Below are positions 61,728 to 64,000 of a stretch of DNA of 64,000 nt, piece by piece; the stretch's first letter is position 1; the number at the start of each line of letters is the position of its first letter. The stretch is from Bacillota bacterium. Lineage in GTDB: Bacteria; Bacillota; Clostridia; Oscillospirales; Oscillospiraceae. The position numbers were made by a program, and so were the translations under genes. The notes below the pieces were generated by a model. It had not been told where the DNA came from. It did not search any database and saw nothing but the letters and a program-made list of their open reading frames with translations. The DNA is taken from NCBI GenBank assembly GCA_023386265.1, contig JAEWKA010000004.1, positions 62,001 through 126,000 on the forward strand. Reading direction: 5' to 3'.

Positions 61728-62025
61728 GCTAAGTCCTGTTTGAATTATTTAGTTGTTGCGGAGGTTTACTGCTACTGTCCGGCAACGGGTCGGATTTCAT
61801 TTCAAATTTCACTTCCTTTTCACTTTAACCAATTTTAGATTAAATAATATGTGTCGTGATTTTGCTGTTCTTTTGAGTTTTACGCGTATACCCGAAAATT
61901 ACGCAAAATCACATCTGCGCAATCATATTACGTCGATATTTCCACTTTGTCAATTCATATCTCGAATAATTGTGATTTATCGCAGTATTTCACGGCCATA
62001 CTAAAAAATAGCTGTCGCAATGAAT
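61728..62025. other. AT-rich gap upstream of corA
   Basis: About 300 bases with no supported gene. An open frame at 61753-62004 has no family-like motif and no ribosome site. A GTTGC...GCAAC-type weak repeat near 61754-61785 was seen, but no known riboswitch pattern. Confidence 0.5.
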
Positions 62026-62070
62026 AAAAAAAGGACCCGGCAGTGGCAAGTAAAGCCTCTGCACGAGTCC
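62026..62070 (-). terminator. Terminator after the symporter gene
   Basis: On the minus strand GGACTCGTGCAGAGGC pairs with GCCACTGCCGGGTCC with a bulge and mismatch, followed by seven T. Confidence 0.82.
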
Positions 62071-62092
62071 TATCAATATTGTGCTTTTGTTA

Positions 62093-63628
62093 TTAGCCGA
62101 GATCGTGTTTTGCTGTAACAACTACCCGTGTATCGTAGCAGGCAAAGGCGTCGTCAACCAGCTTCTGATCGGGAGCCTTGGTGAGCAGAGAAACTACAGG
62201 CACGATTATAAAGCCTGCGAGCATTGCGAATGCACCGCAATTGATAGGGGAGGCGAGAAGCGTCGGGAATTGGGGACGGAAGAAAAGGTTCAGTATCATG
62301 AGTATTGAACCGAAGCCAAAGCTCGTGAACACGGCCACCTTTGTGGTTTTTTTCCAGTAGAGGCTGAACAGGAACGGAGCGAGGAAGGATCCGGCGAGTG
62401 CGCCCCAGGAGATGCCCATAAGCTGTGCGATGAATGTGATGTTTGCCTTGTACTGGAAAACCGCGATTATAACTGAGATAAGTATAAAGACAACGATAAG
62501 AAGTCTAATTGATAGAAGCTGCTTTTTTTCCTTCATGTTACTTGCAAATAGTGGTTTGATAAAATCGAGAGTGAGCGTGGAGGAGGAAGCCATGACGAGA
62601 GAAGAAAGAGTCGACATCGAGGCGGAAAGCACGAGGATGACAATAAGTCCTATTAGGATAGGGGAGAAGTTAGACATCATGGTCGGGATAATGGAGTCAA
62701 AACCGCTGGCCTTTACAATATCGCCGGTTGTAAATATCCGTCCGAAGCCCCCGACAAAGTAGCAGCCACCGGCAATAATGATTGCAAAGACAGTCGAGAT
62801 GATGGCGCCTTTTTTAATGTCGTTTTCACTCTTGATTGAATAGAACTTCTGAACCATTTGCGGAAGCCCCCACGTGCCCAGCGAGGTGAGGATTATGACA
62901 CCGAGCAGATTCAGCGGATCGGGTCCGAAGAAGGAGGCGAAGGTACCGGGATTTGACGACACAGCTTCGTCTGAAACCTTTGAAAGCGCAGTGAGTGAGC
63001 TGAGGAAGCCGCCGTTGGTTTTTAGGACCGCAAAAATAACGGCGATTATTCCGCCGATCATTATGATGCCCTGTATGAAGTCGTTGATTGCGGTTGCCAT
63101 GTAGCCTCCTGCTATGACATAAATGCCCGTCAGAACCGCCATGATAATTATGCAAACAGTGTAATCGATTCCGAATGCCATTCCGAAAAGACGGGAAAGA
63201 CCATTGTACAATGAAGCTGTGTACGGAATCAGGAAGATGAAGACGATAAGCGAAGCAACAACTTTGAGTGTTGTGTTGTTAAACCGTGCTCCGAAGAATT
63301 CGGGCATTGTTGCGCTGTTGAAGTGGTGGGTCATCAGACGTGTTCTTCTACCCAGAACGACCCATGCCAGAAGACTGCCAAGGAGCGCGTTGCCGATGCC
63401 GATCCAGGTTGAGGAAATTCCGAATTTCCAGCCGAACTGTCCGGCGTATCCGACAAAGATGACCGCGGAGAAATAGGTTGTGCCATAGGCAAAGGCAGTG
63501 AGCCAGGGACCGACAGAACGTCCTCCGAGAACGAAGCCGTTAACATCCGTCGCGTGACGGCGGCAATAGAAGCCGACACCTATCATGATAGCGAAGAATA
63601 CGACGAGCATGATGATTTTGATTGTCAT
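62093..63628 (-). CDS. Sodium:solute symporter (SSS family), T-box controlled
   Basis: 511 residues with about 13 membrane segments, in the pantothenate/proline-type branch of the SSS family. The opening helices are followed by NGFVLGGRSVGPWLTAFAYG (about 28-47), a family hallmark, and later IAGGYMATAINDFIQGIIM. It takes up an organic solute with sodium. The T-box leader at 63660-63949 carries a TAC specifier, which points to tyrosine or a related aromatic compound. The ATG at 63628 follows AAAGGA; the ORF can be extended upstream but those codons overlap the leader. Confidence 0.88.
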   Translation of the reverse strand: MTIKIIMLVVFFAIMIGVGFYCRRHATDVNGFVLGGRSVGPWLTAFAYGTTYFSAVIFVGYAGQFGWKFGISSTWIGIGNALLGSLLAWVVLGRRTRLMTHHFNSATMPEFFGARFNNTTLKVVASLIVFIFLIPYTASLYNGLSRLFGMAFGIDYTVCIIIMAVLTGIYVIAGGYMATAINDFIQGIIMIGGIIAVIFAVLKTNGGFLSSLTALSKVSDEAVSSNPGTFASFFGPDPLNLLGVIILTSLGTWGLPQMVQKFYSIKSENDIKKGAIISTVFAIIIAGGCYFVGGFGRIFTTGDIVKASGFDSIIPTMMSNFSPILIGLIVILVLSASMSTLSSLVMASSSTLTLDFIKPLFASNMKEKKQLLSIRLLIVVFILISVIIAVFQYKANITFIAQLMGISWGALAGSFLAPFLFSLYWKKTTKVAVFTSFGFGSILMILNLFFRPQFPTLLASPINCGAFAMLAGFIIVPVVSLLTKAPDQKLVDDAFACYDTRVVVTAKHDLG

Positions 63629-63659
63629 AATACCAAATCCTTTCTCTCTGGAGGACATG

Positions 63660-63949
63660 AAAAAACCGCCCTCCGTAATACGATTACAGAGGGCGGATAA
63701 ATATTAATCCGCGGTACCACCTCAGTTTACCGCTTCCTCACAGAAACGGCCTCGTCGGGTACGGCGCATAACGCGATACCCCCGCGCTGTAACGGGCGTT
63801 CCCGATGCGGTCTACTCGCAGCATAAGCCGCTTTCAGCGCACAGCTCGCAGGATGTATTCAATCAAAAAATTCCTGCTGTCTTGCACCGTCCGACAACTC
63901 TCTGAAGGAAACCTTTTGATTTACTTGTTCCCGGTCATAGCTTTTATTG
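63660..63949 (-). promoter_or_regulatory. T-box riboswitch, tyrosine specifier (UAC)
   Basis: Read on the minus strand: Stem I with AGAGAG and GGTGCAAG distal elements, a GATT-GAA-TAC-A specifier loop (TAC at 63855-63857), then the T-box GAGGTGGTACCGCGG (63707-63721), then a terminator with 14-base arms (63666-63679 with 63683-63696; one mismatch) and six T. The spacing of three bases between GATT and specifier resembles that in the valS leader once its extra A-T pair is counted. Confidence 0.85.
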
Positions 63950-63954
63950 TGGTA

Positions 63955-63983
63955 ATTGTAACTTACCAAATGCGAAGTGTCAA
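63955..63983 (-). promoter_or_regulatory. Promoter of the T-box-symporter transcript
   Basis: On the minus strand TTGACA (63978-63983) and TACAAT (63955-63960), spacer 17. Confidence 0.82.
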
Positions 63984-64000
63984 CAGAAATCAGGGAGGTA

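Noticed and set aside
61753..62004. 83-codon open frame upstream of corA
   Set aside because: No ribosome site, unusual composition (many Phe, Arg, Ile) and no motif; best treated as non-coding.

Overview
The window reads as chromosomal DNA of an anaerobic, endospore-forming Firmicute of the class Clostridia; I infer something near Oscillospiraceae or Lachnospiraceae but cannot fix the genus. Evidence: a spoIIAA-spoIIAB-sigF operon, two T-box leaders, a PyrR-type attenuator, consensus TTGACA/TATAAT promoters, strong AGGAGG-type ribosome sites, an oxygen-defence set typical of anaerobes (desulfoferrodoxin, rubredoxin, flavin reductase-rubredoxin fusion), and a thioredoxin-reductase-like flavoprotein with no recognisable NADPH site. 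There are no prophages, insertion sequences or CRISPR arrays.

Layout. 1-3.5 kb (minus): PucR-type regulator, NCS1 nucleobase/hydantoin permease and the start of a DUF917 protein. 3.6-4.9 kb: RlmI-like rRNA methyltransferase. 4.9-10.1 kb: a divergent catabolic locus (FGGY kinase and TetR regulator on minus; glutamate-1-semialdehyde-aminotransferase-like enzyme and double-domain class II aldolase on plus), with two matching operators. 10.4-15.7 kb: oleate hydratase, then a tight three-gene operon (condensation-fold acyltransferase, zinc-ribbon membrane protein, radical SAM enzyme). 15.8-18.1 kb: two-gene ABC exporter. 18.3-19.7 kb: oxygen-defence genes under a Fur/PerR-like operator. 19.9-21.7 kb: DUF5692-like membrane protein and TetR regulator. 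21.8-24 kb: pyrR-uraA behind a PyrR attenuator. 24-30.3 kb: oppABCDF. 30.9-36.1 kb: livJHMGF. 36.2-41.4 kb: thioesterase, then (minus) a sigma-54 activator, a lone HypB and an Old-Yellow-Enzyme-type enoate reductase. 41.6-44.4 kb: D-2-hydroxyacid dehydrogenase with split transketolase. 44.5-49.1 kb: five tRNA genes, a chemotaxis receptor, a CCG-domain Fe-S protein, a DUF3795 protein and a cupin. 49.2-54.7 kb: glnS, flavoprotein reductase, valS with T-box. 54.8-56.3 kb: spoIIA operon. 56.3-61.7 kb: ion channel with a degenerate pore, PcrA helicase, EamA exporter, CorA transporter. 62-64 kb (minus): sodium:solute symporter behind a T-box whose specifier reads as tyrosine.

Functionally the window is rich in nutrient uptake (two complete ABC importers, three secondary transporters), each with its own cis-regulation. 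In both ABC importer operons the gene for the lipoprotein is separated from the permease genes by a gap full of hairpins. The best candidates for something undescribed are the acyltransferase/zinc-ribbon membrane protein/radical SAM operon, the sigma-54 activator-HypB-enoate reductase trio, and the tyrosine-specifier T-box on a symporter of unknown substrate.
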